Shown here piece by piece: positions 12,150 through 23,000 of a stretch of DNA of 64,000 nt (the stretch's first letter is position 1; every line of letters begins with the position of its first letter). Under the pieces are notes generated by a model, which was not told where the DNA came from, made no database searches, and saw nothing but the letters and a program-made list of their open reading frames with translations. Made by a program: the position numbers and the translations under genes. This DNA is from Owenia fusiformis (lineage: Eukaryota > Annelida > Polychaeta > Sabellida > Oweniidae), in NCBI GenBank assembly GCA_903813345.2, contig CAIIXF020000008.1, positions 32,450,867 through 32,514,866 on the forward strand. Direction: 5' to 3'.

Positions 12150-12690
12150 TGAGTAGCAAGTTTTTAGACTTTTACAACCCTTTGGTAAAGCAACAAGCAT
12201 TTTGCTTTCCATTGGTCACTGGGTTTCATCTATAGGTAACACGGCACAAACTTCAAACAAATTCTAGTATACAACCATTTGGTAGCAAGCCTGATATCAC
12301 ATATTACAACTATTACTAACAAGCTAACAATACAACCATCTCCCAGCAACCTAGAGTCTTTGTACAACCATTTGGTTGAAAACTAAATGCATGTACAGAA
12401 CAACCAATTGGTGGAAAATTAAATGTATGGTATATTGTTACATTATTACCATTGCAAAAGCCAAATGGATTAAAGCTATTTACAGTGTTGCATCACCACA
12501 TTGCATTGCATTATGATTACAGGTACTTCAATTTCATCACAACAATGTGGCAAAACAATCCAGTTAACAACCATTTTGGTGATAAATTTTGTTAACAACC
12601 ATTTGGTGATGTATGCAGTGAACACAACCATTTGGTGGTGTATTACATTTAACACAACAATTTGGTGGTGTTTAACCTCTGAAGCATGTT
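12150..12690. repeat. irregular field of ACAACCATTTGGT motifs
   Basis: About ten copies of 'acaaccatttggt' or close variants, at uneven spacing of 20-60 bp, with diverged DNA between them. The core ACCATTTGGT is nearly its own reverse complement, so it reads on both strands. Opposing open frames of 107 and 68 codons here arise from the repeats and look non-coding. Confidence 0.7.
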
Positions 12691-12908
12691 TACTGACACA
12701 GGTCTGAGTCAAATATAAATGTGCCATTTTTGTGAAATTAATTGTGTCCTGAAAGAGAAAAGCATAATTTAACAGCCAGAAAAAATGAGTGTTCAGCAAA
12801 ATAACTTGAGCAAAATAATTTTAACGTTGCTAAATTAGTTTGCGTAAAAATTTATATTTCAACCAATTAAGCTTTCCTAGGAATCCATTTGCAACATCTG
12901 GGTAAGTA

Positions 12909-12985
12909 AAAATACTGCGCTATACATACAATACTGCGCTATACATACAATACTGCGGTATACATACAATACTGCGGTATACATA
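12909..12985. repeat. 19-bp tandem repeat, four copies
   Basis: 'aatactgcgctatacatac' four times, with a c/g change separating the first two units from the last two. Confidence 0.93.
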
Positions 12986-13274
12986 TTTTCAAACCATAAC
13001 CTACACACAGCAAATATGGGAATCCTAAAGCAAATATGTGTTATTTACAGATCTTATTGTTCCAAAACAACTATCAATTGCTTCAAAACTTTCAAAATAT
13101 TGCTCAAATAGTTTAGCAAAATAACTCTGTCGGTAAAATCCAGTGTTCATTCTAGGAATCATTTTTGTCTATTTGGATTTCATTTTTATATTGTGTATAG
13201 TGAAGGCACTGTTAATGCATGTTAGCTATTCTATAATATTTACATGGGTTTGTGTGCATAATACGTAGTTTCAT

Positions 13275-13645
13275 GTTTTAACTTAACTTAACATGCAGTT
13301 CCACAATTAGCCAGTTGTGCAATTTACATGCAGTTCCATCATTAACATGTTCAGTTGTACAATAAACATGTAGTTTCACAATTAACATGTAAGGTTTAAC
13401 AATTAACATGCAGTTCCACAATTAACATGTTCAATTGTACAATAAACATGTAATTTTACAATTAACATGTACAGTTGAACAATTAACATGCAGTTCTATC
13501 ATTAACATGTACAGTTGTACAAATAACATGCAGTTTCACAATTAACATGTACAGTTTAACAATTAACATGCAGTTCCACAATTAACATGTTCAGTTGTAT
13601 AATAAACATGTAGTTTCACAATTAACATGTACAGTTGAACCATTA
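13275..13645. repeat. 20-bp tandem array, about 18 copies
   Basis: The unit 'aacatgcagttccacaatta' alternates with 'aacatgttcagttgtacaat' types, suggesting a 40-bp higher-order unit. No coding frame. Confidence 0.92.
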
Positions 13646-14955
13646 TCACATATACATAATAGTACTGGTTACAAAGTGCATGTTAAATGATTATACTGTA
13701 GATATTGATATACATATAAAATCTATCTATGGATACAAAAATTCTTTTAAATATCTATACCAAGAAACAACACACCGACAAATCTTCACTGAACCAATAT
13801 GATTTGAAGTAATTTAATTTAAAGTAACATGATTTTAAGATCACAAAAATTAATGAATGTATAAAACTACTGCTATTTTCATTAATTTCTTAGCCATTTT
13901 TATAAACTTCTTACATGCATGTTATTAAGACTAGTCTAAAGACTCATCATCATGCCTAACCGCTTTATATGGCGGTTAAGATGCATATCTGGAGAAAATG
14001 AACATTAAACATGTAAAGTTATAATCACCTTTAATATTTTCCCACTTATGTGTTCCTGATTGAGTTGAAAGGTATTAGGAAAATAGTTTTAATAAAGTTC
14101 CCCTAATCCAATTGAAAAGGGGGCAACAAACAATCAACAGGGTCGTAATGTTACATAATAATATTCAAGTTCTCCCAAATGCTTGCAACTTCATCACTAA
14201 TACTCCAGGAACCATATCTTAGCTGTTTTATAAAAACAGCAACGCAGAGTACTGGTTTTCTCAAATGATATACCATCCTGAAAAAAGGCTATAAAAGCCC
14301 ACAAAACATCGATATCAACATACATGTACGAGAAAAGGTTCCGCAAAAATTGCTCTTTTTACAAAACATTAACACAAAGCACAACATGGTGCTTTTACAT
14401 TGCATCTATTAGCCTTTGACTAGTTCAGTCTTATTCATGAGAAAAAAAACTAGTGATATCTTGTGATAAAATCACATTTCACTCACAGTGAAGCTGGTGA
14501 GTCATCTATGATATATTGAAATTACTGTATAAGTGGTATTTAATCCGAGTGGTTACTCTCTCCAATTGGTCAAACTTTATCATTTTCATAATTCTAATTT
14601 TGCTTATGACAAGAAACTTCCCACTGGATAACATTATGAAGATAATATTTCAGACATTTAATTTTCTGAACGTGGCAAAAATTAGGCAAAGGCAAATTCA
14701 AAGATTAGGCAAAATTACCGCTTATACAGCATGTTATTTCAAACGTGTAATACTGATCTAGGATTATAAGAGATGACTGATAAAATTCAAAGTAATCAGA
14801 TCTCACATATGAATCATTCTGAATATGTAACGAAAAAGTTCATTGACTGATGTCACATATTCTAATGTCACATATTCCAATTACTTGGTCAATGTTTACA
14901 AACGCTGGAAATTCATTGTAGTCAACAAATTAACAAGGTATAAACTACTTTCTTG
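13646..14955. other. AT-rich DNA, small hairpin only
   Basis: A short inverted repeat (CTAACCGC, then GCGGTTAAG) at about 13955-13980. Nothing else recognised; an 81-codon open frame at 14516-14761 (plus) has no family features. Confidence 0.5.
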
Positions 14956-14959
14956 TATA

Positions 14960-15060
14960 TGATACAGTAGGCCTTGCATACATAAATAATGGGCCTTGTA
15001 TACAATAAAGGTGCCTAGTATACATATAACAGGCCCTGTGTACATTAGGTTTAGGTTATA
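14960..15060. repeat. tandem repeat of about 24 bp, four diverged copies
   Basis: 'ggccttgtatacataaa' type units: aggccttgcatac, gggccttgtatac, ggtgcctagtatac and caggccctgtgtac in a row. Confidence 0.75.
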
Positions 15061-15385
15061 AAATGTTAGGTCGTGTTGTAATGCTGATTATACTGTGTTC
15101 TGAACAGGGGTGTTAAACAATGTACATTTTGCCTTATCTATAGTATATTTTGCACAAAACTGGGTGTACGCCATGACATAGATCAGACAGTAAACAGCAT
15201 GTTAAGGAGGTGTACGCCATTTATTCTATATACAGATACGTTCAGTCGTTCACTGTACATTGATAGTCCATATAATATAGAAAAACTATAGTATGCATGT
15301 TTACTATGTACTGAATGCATCAAGCAGTATGTATATGTACAAAACAGGGGCAAACATCACAATGCGTGTACCCAAAACCATATAC

Positions 15386-15560
15386 AGTACAGTAAAACCT
15401 GTAAAGTGGAACACCTCTGTGACAGGAACACCTCCATAAGTGGAACATTTTTCAAAGTCTCGTTATCCATTCACATAATGCAAACTAAACCTCTGTAAGT
15501 GGAACACCTCTGAAATGTTACTTTTTGAGGTATCGCATGTGTTCCACTAACACAGGATCT
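15386..15560. repeat. 'acagtaaaacctgta' MITE-like repeat with GGAACACCTCT subrepeats
   Basis: Begins acagtaaaacctgta and contains 'gtggaacacctctg' two or three times. It is the same family as 34981-35035, 47773-47940, 50855-51020 and 60110-60300. Such 'cagtaaaacctgta...cacctct' repeats are widespread in marine invertebrates. Confidence 0.65.
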
Positions 15561-15573
15561 AGTGCATATAAAT

Positions 15574-16090
15574 ACAATACAGAGGTGCTGATCATTTAGC
15601 GTACACACTGATCCTTATGCATATGTACAATACAGAGGTGCTGATCACATAGCGTACACACCAATCCTTATGCATATGTACAATACAGAGGCGTGGATTA
15701 CCACATCACGACACATCAAATTATATGTATGTACACTAAGAGGCGTAGATCAGTCAAGGCTTTCACAAAAATATGAATATATAATACAGAGGCATGGATG
15801 ATGGATCACAAACTGTACCCCCAAATTATCCATATGTACAATACAGAGGGGAGGATCATGTGTTATACACCACAACTTATGGAAATACAATACAAATACA
15901 GAGGCACTGATCACATAGTGTATGCACGAAACCTTAAGTATGTACAATACAAAGATGTGAATCGCATATAGTATTCCTACCAAGCTTACATATGTACATT
16001 TACACACCTACAAACCAAATTGCGTACAAATCCTGCGTACAAATCTGCACAACTACAATACTGCGTAAAGTCCAATGTTTATGTACAATT
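15574..16090. repeat. 53-bp tandem array, about eight copies, with TATGTACA octamers
   Basis: The word 'acaatacagagg' recurs at 15574, 15627, 15680 and about 15733, then with slightly uneven spacing to about 15944. Most units carry TATGTACA. Read on the minus strand, the direction of the upstream MARCKS-like gene, this is TGTACATA. Confidence 0.88.
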
Positions 16091-16746
16091 CCATTCCATA
16101 TGATTCAGTTATTTATACACATTTTTTTGTTTGTTTTTTCTCATTTTCTCCTTGTATATACAGCTATGGTCATAATATCTGACCGAGTTAAAAAATTATG
16201 ATCGATGAAATCGCTAAGTTGTTCTTAGTTACGAAGAACACACATAGCTTGGAATTCAAAAGATGGTAAGTTTCGAGTATGAACCGAAAATGTCTGTATA
16301 AGTCAGCACCAACAATCTGGCTGTGTTTGGCCTGCAAACAGAGAGTGGTGATTAAATGCACATTCAAATTGATGAATTGAGATACCATTACTTGCTACAC
16401 AATTGCATTAATAGATGGCGCCACTAGTAGTTTTAGTCCAGCTAGAATACCATTACTTGTGGCATTATTAATGTAACAAAATGTTAATACCGGGTTAGGG
16501 TTATTACAAAAATGTAACAATTTGTCACAGATGTAGACCAGCTACCATTTCTTGGTGGTGACATGATAGACAATCATTTTTAACAAATAAGTAGTACATT
16601 TTACTCCATATCCATATGAATGCCTCAAATTGTATATTGCAATACATAAATGATTGATTGAAAGAGAACATGATGCAAAATGTTTACTCCTTGGTTTATG
16701 AAAAACAACTACATGTATTTTGAAATAAGAACTTATTATTCTTAAC

Positions 16747-16895
16747 AGGCTTGAACTGCCCCCCCCCCCCTGGCCAAAAATTGTTTCAAAATCATGCACT
16801 GTTTCACCATTCTGAGCCTTTTTCAAGTGATTTTGGACATTTTTGGCCATAGTTGCCAAATGTGACAAAATTTGGCAAACCTGGCTATGGGACTG
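16747..16895. mobile_element. degenerate 'CCTGGCTACGGGCCTG' MITE
   Basis: The right end reads cctggctatgggactg and the inside has 'ctggccaaaaattgtttcaa', 'tttcaccattctgagc' and 'ggccatagttgcc', the same order as at 37432-37622 and 60449-60689. The left end is damaged and carries a C-run. Confidence 0.65.
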
Positions 16896-17045
16896 CTTAA
16901 TTAAAAACCCTAAAAATGCCTATTAGGGGGAGGGGACCACAACAGATATTTCTGCATATTAATGACCCCCTGGAGCTTACATTAATTTGAACTTTTTTCA
17001 ATACTCACCATACCTTACATATAACATAACAGCTTCTCTTAGGAT

Positions 17046-17083
17046 TTATTTTTCTTCTTGTTTTTCCTCTTTTTGGACTTCCC
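17046..17083 (-). CDS. MARCKS-like gene exon 4: C-terminus and stop
   Basis: The acceptor is tctttttcag. In the phase set by exon 3 it reads (G)EVQKEEKQEEK and then TAA. In another frame the same bases read KSKKRKNKKKNKS, a basic tail like the exon 1 cluster. The phase supports the acidic version, but an upstream splice shift would switch it to the basic one. Confidence 0.75.
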
Positions 17084-20000
17084 CTGAAAAAGATGATTTT
17101 TAATTCATTAAAGCAAAATTCATTTACTAAGTCTTAAAACCTTATATTATATGGAGCTTATATTCCATGACATTATACATTATGTGATATTTATTACAAA
17201 ATAATGCCATATCAGAAATACAAAATAAGGATTTTTTGGAATTACAAAATGGCAACTTCTTTACAGCCTGGTACACTTCTTCATAAATAATGTCAATAAC
17301 AATTTGTAAAATTCTGTTGGATTTTATCAGATCACTATGGTATATATATAGAAAACGAAATTTTAAAAATCAGGATAAATCAGGAATACTTATTAAAAAA
17401 ACATTGGTTCGTGAATGGATAACATTTTCTATTGCTCTATTTTAATTGTGGGCTTGACGAGGGCTCGTTAACCTTTCATTATTTGATTGAAAGGGTGATC
17501 AGAAAATAGAAACATTTGAATTTATCCGCACTATAAACAATTCATTCCATAAGTAAAATATCATGGTAGTCATGTTTTAAAATGCAAAATTCAGTTGAAA
17601 AGAGTGAAATCAGCAAGGAATAAAGTAAACAGGCATGTAGTCAACACTCTAAATTGTACAGAAATGCAAGAAAATCAGGCAGTTCATTCAAATTATTTCG
17701 AGAAAAGTGTGAAATATGTGATTTACATTCAAGGCCGTCTGCTCATGGGATGGTTAAAAAAAAAATAATCAGTATAATTACAGGTCAGTCTGTAACAATA
17801 AATAATGAGTGAATCTATAAATAATTAAAGAATTTTGTTCATAGTTCAACATACACTTAGTACCCTAAACATATAATTTGAAACGGTATCTGAAGAATTC
17901 AAGTGCTTGCATCTTACATGCAACATGTCACATACATGTAATTTTGTACCTCTAAATTCAACATAAACTTGAAGCATACCCTTCTCAAAATATAATTTTG
18001 AAACTATCTGATAAACAAAAGTTCTGACAATATGTCAAAAAATTAATTCAGAAATGTCATTCTTATTCAACATTTTCTCAAGAATTTTCTGGCATTTCTA
18101 AGAGTGTTGAGTACTGTATATGGTTGTTTACATTGTATGTCACTCTTTGCTGATTCCACTCTTTTGAATCATGAAACATTGTGCATCATAAAATTTTTCT
18201 CCGGGTTCTAGTGAATGTTGCTATCCTGACAACAGTATCCTAGTAACCATCAATACAATACAATTCCACACAAGTATAACATTTTATAAAAAATCAGAAA
18301 TGTCACTCGTTCTAGAGATAAGAAAATAATGAAAACTATAGTAAAAAATGTATTAGAACTATGTAGTGCTGGTTTAACTACAAGATGCAATATACTTTCT
18401 GACCAGTTCCTCATATGTACATAATAACAGAAACTACACCTTTGAAATTGATCACATTGTGAAGAAGGGGCATAAAGGAGCCATGCGTTTTTTTGAGGGG
18501 GGTGTCTTTTTTACCCTTTTATTCTTGACCATTGTGAATTTTATCATGCGACATATCCTTGAATTGTTGTATAGTGTGGGAGGGAGATGAGGGTGTTTGG
18601 GGTGGGGAGGGGGGGGGGTGGTATTCATACTTATAATGACCCATATTATGGACATTTGTGAGTAGGAGGGTTAAGAAGTACTGCAAATTAAACAAGATGA
18701 GAATTTAATAGATATTCACATTCTATTTTTTCTACTTTTTACAGTCCCACTTAGTTCTATTTTTCTACTTTTTACAGTCCCACTTAAGTAGCCATCATTG
18801 CATAATGCATGCAACTGAACCACCATTTGTGCACCTCAATTGGGGAGGGGTAGTCATACAGTTCTGTATTACAACACTGGATTACATTGCATTGTAAAAC
18901 ATATTGCAAGGGACTCAGTACCTTCAGCTGTAGTTTATCATTTAAAATAACTTTACACAGCTATGCAATGTCACAGCATTGCAATAACATATTGCACAAA
19001 ACTATGTGATATTGCAATGCCTGATTACAATGGTTAACTCAACAAATCAAAACTTACACAGCATTGCAATAATAGTTTGCACAAACTAAATAGCATTGCA
19101 TAGACTGCAAAAAACTATACAATAGTGCAATGCCAGATTAGAGTACACAACATTACAATCCTTCAATGACCATTGATGAATGAATTTTACTACATTGCAA
19201 TATTCAATAAGACAAAACTAAACAACATTGCAATGCTAGATAAGAGTACAGCATCCCGATGCTTATCAGAACAAATCAAAACTACACAGCACTGCAATAA
19301 CATATTGCACAAGATGATACACCATGGCAATACAATATCAAACAATGCAATGCTGTATGAAAGAAGATCATTATGCTGAAATGCACCCTGTAAACAACAA
19401 CAACACATCTAGCTACACACAAATTCATTTTGTTATCTAAAATGTAACTCATAACTGATTATGTTGTTAATATAACTATGGTAACACTACTTTGGTTATG
19501 TCACTCTAACATAGCTACCAGTGAACAATAAACTAAATCAGGGGAACATGTTGTGAGCGGAAATACAGTAAAAAATTCTTAAAATAAGAAATCTCATATG
19601 AATGTAGATTTTTTTGTTTTTTTGATTGCTTTAAGCTCAAGTGTCTCATTTGTTTTCTTAGGTTATAATTTTTTTCATAGATTTTTAACTGTATTTTGCT
19701 CCTTTAACTAAAAGGTGAAAATCAGGGTGATGAAGTAATTTACTTTAGCTGCGCCATTTTGATTTCCTGATGCTACGCTCTCATTGGCTCCTGGGAATAA
19801 AATGGTGGTCATGATAAGACTAGTGTGAAATAAATAATATGAATATACAACAATCATGAAGATACATTTACTTAAATTAATTTAAAAAAATCATAATGAT
19901 AAAATGATTTTTAAATAAAATGATTATGCAAAAATGAATGAGATAAATAACAAAATGCAGCTTATGCAAACTAAAAATAACAACTTATAGGAAAAGTTAA

Positions 20001-23000
20001 GATATACAAGAAGCAAATGCAGATAGGTACAAAGCTATAAATGCAAACGATCTGATGATTTTCAAATATTTTGTCCATTTTTCCATTAACACTATTCCAT
20101 GTTTGGGACTGTCAATAGATGGCTCCAAATTCACTGGGTTTTATTGCATAAGAACAACACTCAAAAACTTCATTCTGCATGAGTCCTGAAAGCATTGTCT
20201 TTTCAGATTTGTCCAATTTGAAAAATACAATTCAATCCGTTGAATAAGGAAACATGAAAAGGAAAGTTTGAAAAGTGGACTCTGAAATACTAAGAGTAAA
20301 TACAAAGTAAAAGTAAATGTATGTGATAATTCATTTCAGCCAATCAGATCCATTTCAAACGAATGGCTTAACATCTTAAACTAAGTCAATACAAGAATTG
20401 AAGGTGTTGTAGAAATAGGAGAAAAATGATTTACAAGTGCTGTTCAATGAATTTCAGACTTTTAATACAGCCAATGCAAATAAGATATAGAACACTCCTT
20501 GTATTTTTATAATATGATTATCTAGAGACTAAAAGCTGTGATTTATAATATTCATACCAGAATGTATAAAATCATGCGGGTGTCTAATATTACATGAAGA
20601 ACAGAAATATGCAACAAAAAATGAGACTACAGACAAAAATAAATGGTAAGGTTTATTCAAAACATTTAAAATTCCTTTCAAAAGATGTCACTGCAGTCAT
20701 CTGATTTCTACACCCCCAACTCCCAAGTAATTGAAAATTGATAATTGCCCCTCAACTCCATCCCCTTACCCCATGGGAGAAATATTACAAAATGAGATGA
20801 CAGCAGATACATTTTCTAAAAGGCATAAAAATTATATATCTTGGAATATTTACCTTCTGACTTTTCCTTACTCTCAGTTTCTGCCTTTTCCTCTGATTTT
20901 TCACTGAAAATAAATACCATTATGAATACCATATTGAATTCCAGGCTCTAAAATCGGTTGAAACCAGAGAATTCTTCAACTGTAATTCATCTGATCAAAA
21001 TGCTTTGACTTCCTGATTTACTGTACATTTACACAATTAAGTGTGCACTGACATGCCTGTTTTATTATTTCCTTGCTGTTTTCACACTTTTAAATTGAAT
21101 CCTATTCTTCAAATATGGGCACTTTGTTTAAATAATGATGATTACCTTGATTGAGCATTAGTGTCTTCCTGTGCAGGAGTATCGTCTGTTTTAGTCTCTG
21201 TTGAGGTAGCTTCAGATTCTTGAGTAGGCTCTTCTGTCTTCTCTTTGGTCTCCTCTACTGGTGCAGCTTCTGTTGGTGCAGCTTCTGTTGGTGCAGCTTC
21301 TGTTGGTGCAGCTTCTTGTTCAGTTTCCTTAACAGCCTCAGCTTCTGGTTCCTTTGAAGTTTCTTCCTTGGGGGTTTCTGGTTCTGCTTGTACTGTATTT
21401 TCCTTTGAAGCTTCTTCTTGTGGAGTCTCTTCCGTTGAAGCTTCATCTGCTGCCTCTTCCTTTGGAGCTTCAACTACAGCCTCTTCCTTTTGAGCTTCTT
21501 CTTTTGTAGCCTCTTCTTTTGGAGTGTCAACTGGAGCCTCTTCTTTAGGAGTCTCCTCCTTTGAAGCTACTACTGCAGCTTCAACTGGTATCTCTTCTTT
21601 TGGAGATTCAACTACAGCCTCATCCTCCTTTGGAGCCTCTTCCTTTGGAGCCTCTTCCTTTGGAGTCTCTTCTATTGGGGTTTCTTCCTTTGGAGCTTCT
21701 ACTGCAGCTTCAACTGGCACATCTTCCTTAGGAGCTTCAACTGGAGCCTCTTCCTTTGGAGCTTCTACTGCAGCTTCAACTGGTGCCTCTTCCTTTGGAG
21801 CTTCAACTGGAGCCTCTTCCTTTGGAGCTTCTACTGCAGCTTCAACTGGTGCCCCTTCCTTAGGAGCTTCAACTGGAGCCTCTTCCTTTGGAGCTTCTAC
21901 TGCAGCTTCAACTGGTGCCTCTTCCTTTGGAGCTTCTACTGGAGCCTCTTCCTTTGGAGCTTCTACTGCAGCTTCAACTGGAGCCTCTTCTTTTGGGGCT
22001 TCTACTGCAGCTTCAACTGGAGCCTCTTCCTTTGGAGCTTCTACTACAGCTTCAACTGGCACCTCTTCCTTTGGAGCTTCTATTGCAGCCTCAGCTGGTG
22101 CCTCTTCCTTTGGAGCTTCTACTACAGCTTCAACTGGCACCTCTTCCTTTGGAGCTTCAACTGGAGCCTCTTCCTTTGGAGCTTCTACTTCAGCTTCAAC
22201 TGGTGCCTCTTCCTTTGGAGCTTCTACTGGGACCTCTTCCTTTGGAGCTTCTACTGATTCCTCTTCCTTTGGAGCTTCTACTGCAGCTTCAACTGGCACC
22301 TCTTCCTTTGGAGCTTCTACTGCAGCTTCAACTGGAGCTTCTTCCTTTGGAGATTCTACTGCAGCTTCAACTGGAGCTTCTTCCTTCAGAGCTTCTACAG
22401 GTACCTCTTCCTTTGGAGCTTCTACTGCAGCTTCAGTTGGCACCTCTTCCTTTGGAGCTTCTACTGCAGCTTCAACTGGAGCCTCTTCCTTTGGAGCTTC
22501 TACTGCAGCTTCAACTGGAGCCTCTTCCTTTGGAGCTTCTACTGCAGCTTCAACTGGAGCTTCTTCCTTTGGAGCTTCTACTGTAGCCTCTTCCTTTGGA
22601 GATTCAACTGGTTCGACAGGGGCCTCTTCCTTTTGAGCTTCTACTGCAGCTTCAGCTGGCACCTCTTCCTTTGGAGCTTCAACTGGTACCTCTTCCTTTG
22701 GAGCTTCTACTGCAGGTTCAACTGGGGCCTCTTCCTTAGGAGCTTCTACTGTAGCTTCAGCTGGCACCTCTTCTTTTGGAGCTTCAACTGGAGCCTCCTC
22801 CTTTGGAGCATCTTCCTTTGGAGCATCTTCCTTGGGAGCCTCTTCTTCTTTAGGAGTCTCCTCCTTTGGAGCCTCTACTGCAGGTTCAACTGGCACCTCT
22901 TCTTTTGGAGTCTCTTCTTTTGTAGCTTCTTCCTTTTGAGTCTCCTCTTTTGGAGCCTCTTCCTTTGGAGCCTCAACTGTAGCAGCTGCGGCTGCCTCTA

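Noticed and set aside
21524-22636. 370-codon plus-strand frame rich in S/F/G/A/T
   Set aside because: Exact antisense of the EAPKEE array. Openness follows from unit lengths divisible by three; the minus-strand reading has proper splice sites and a start exon, this one has neither.
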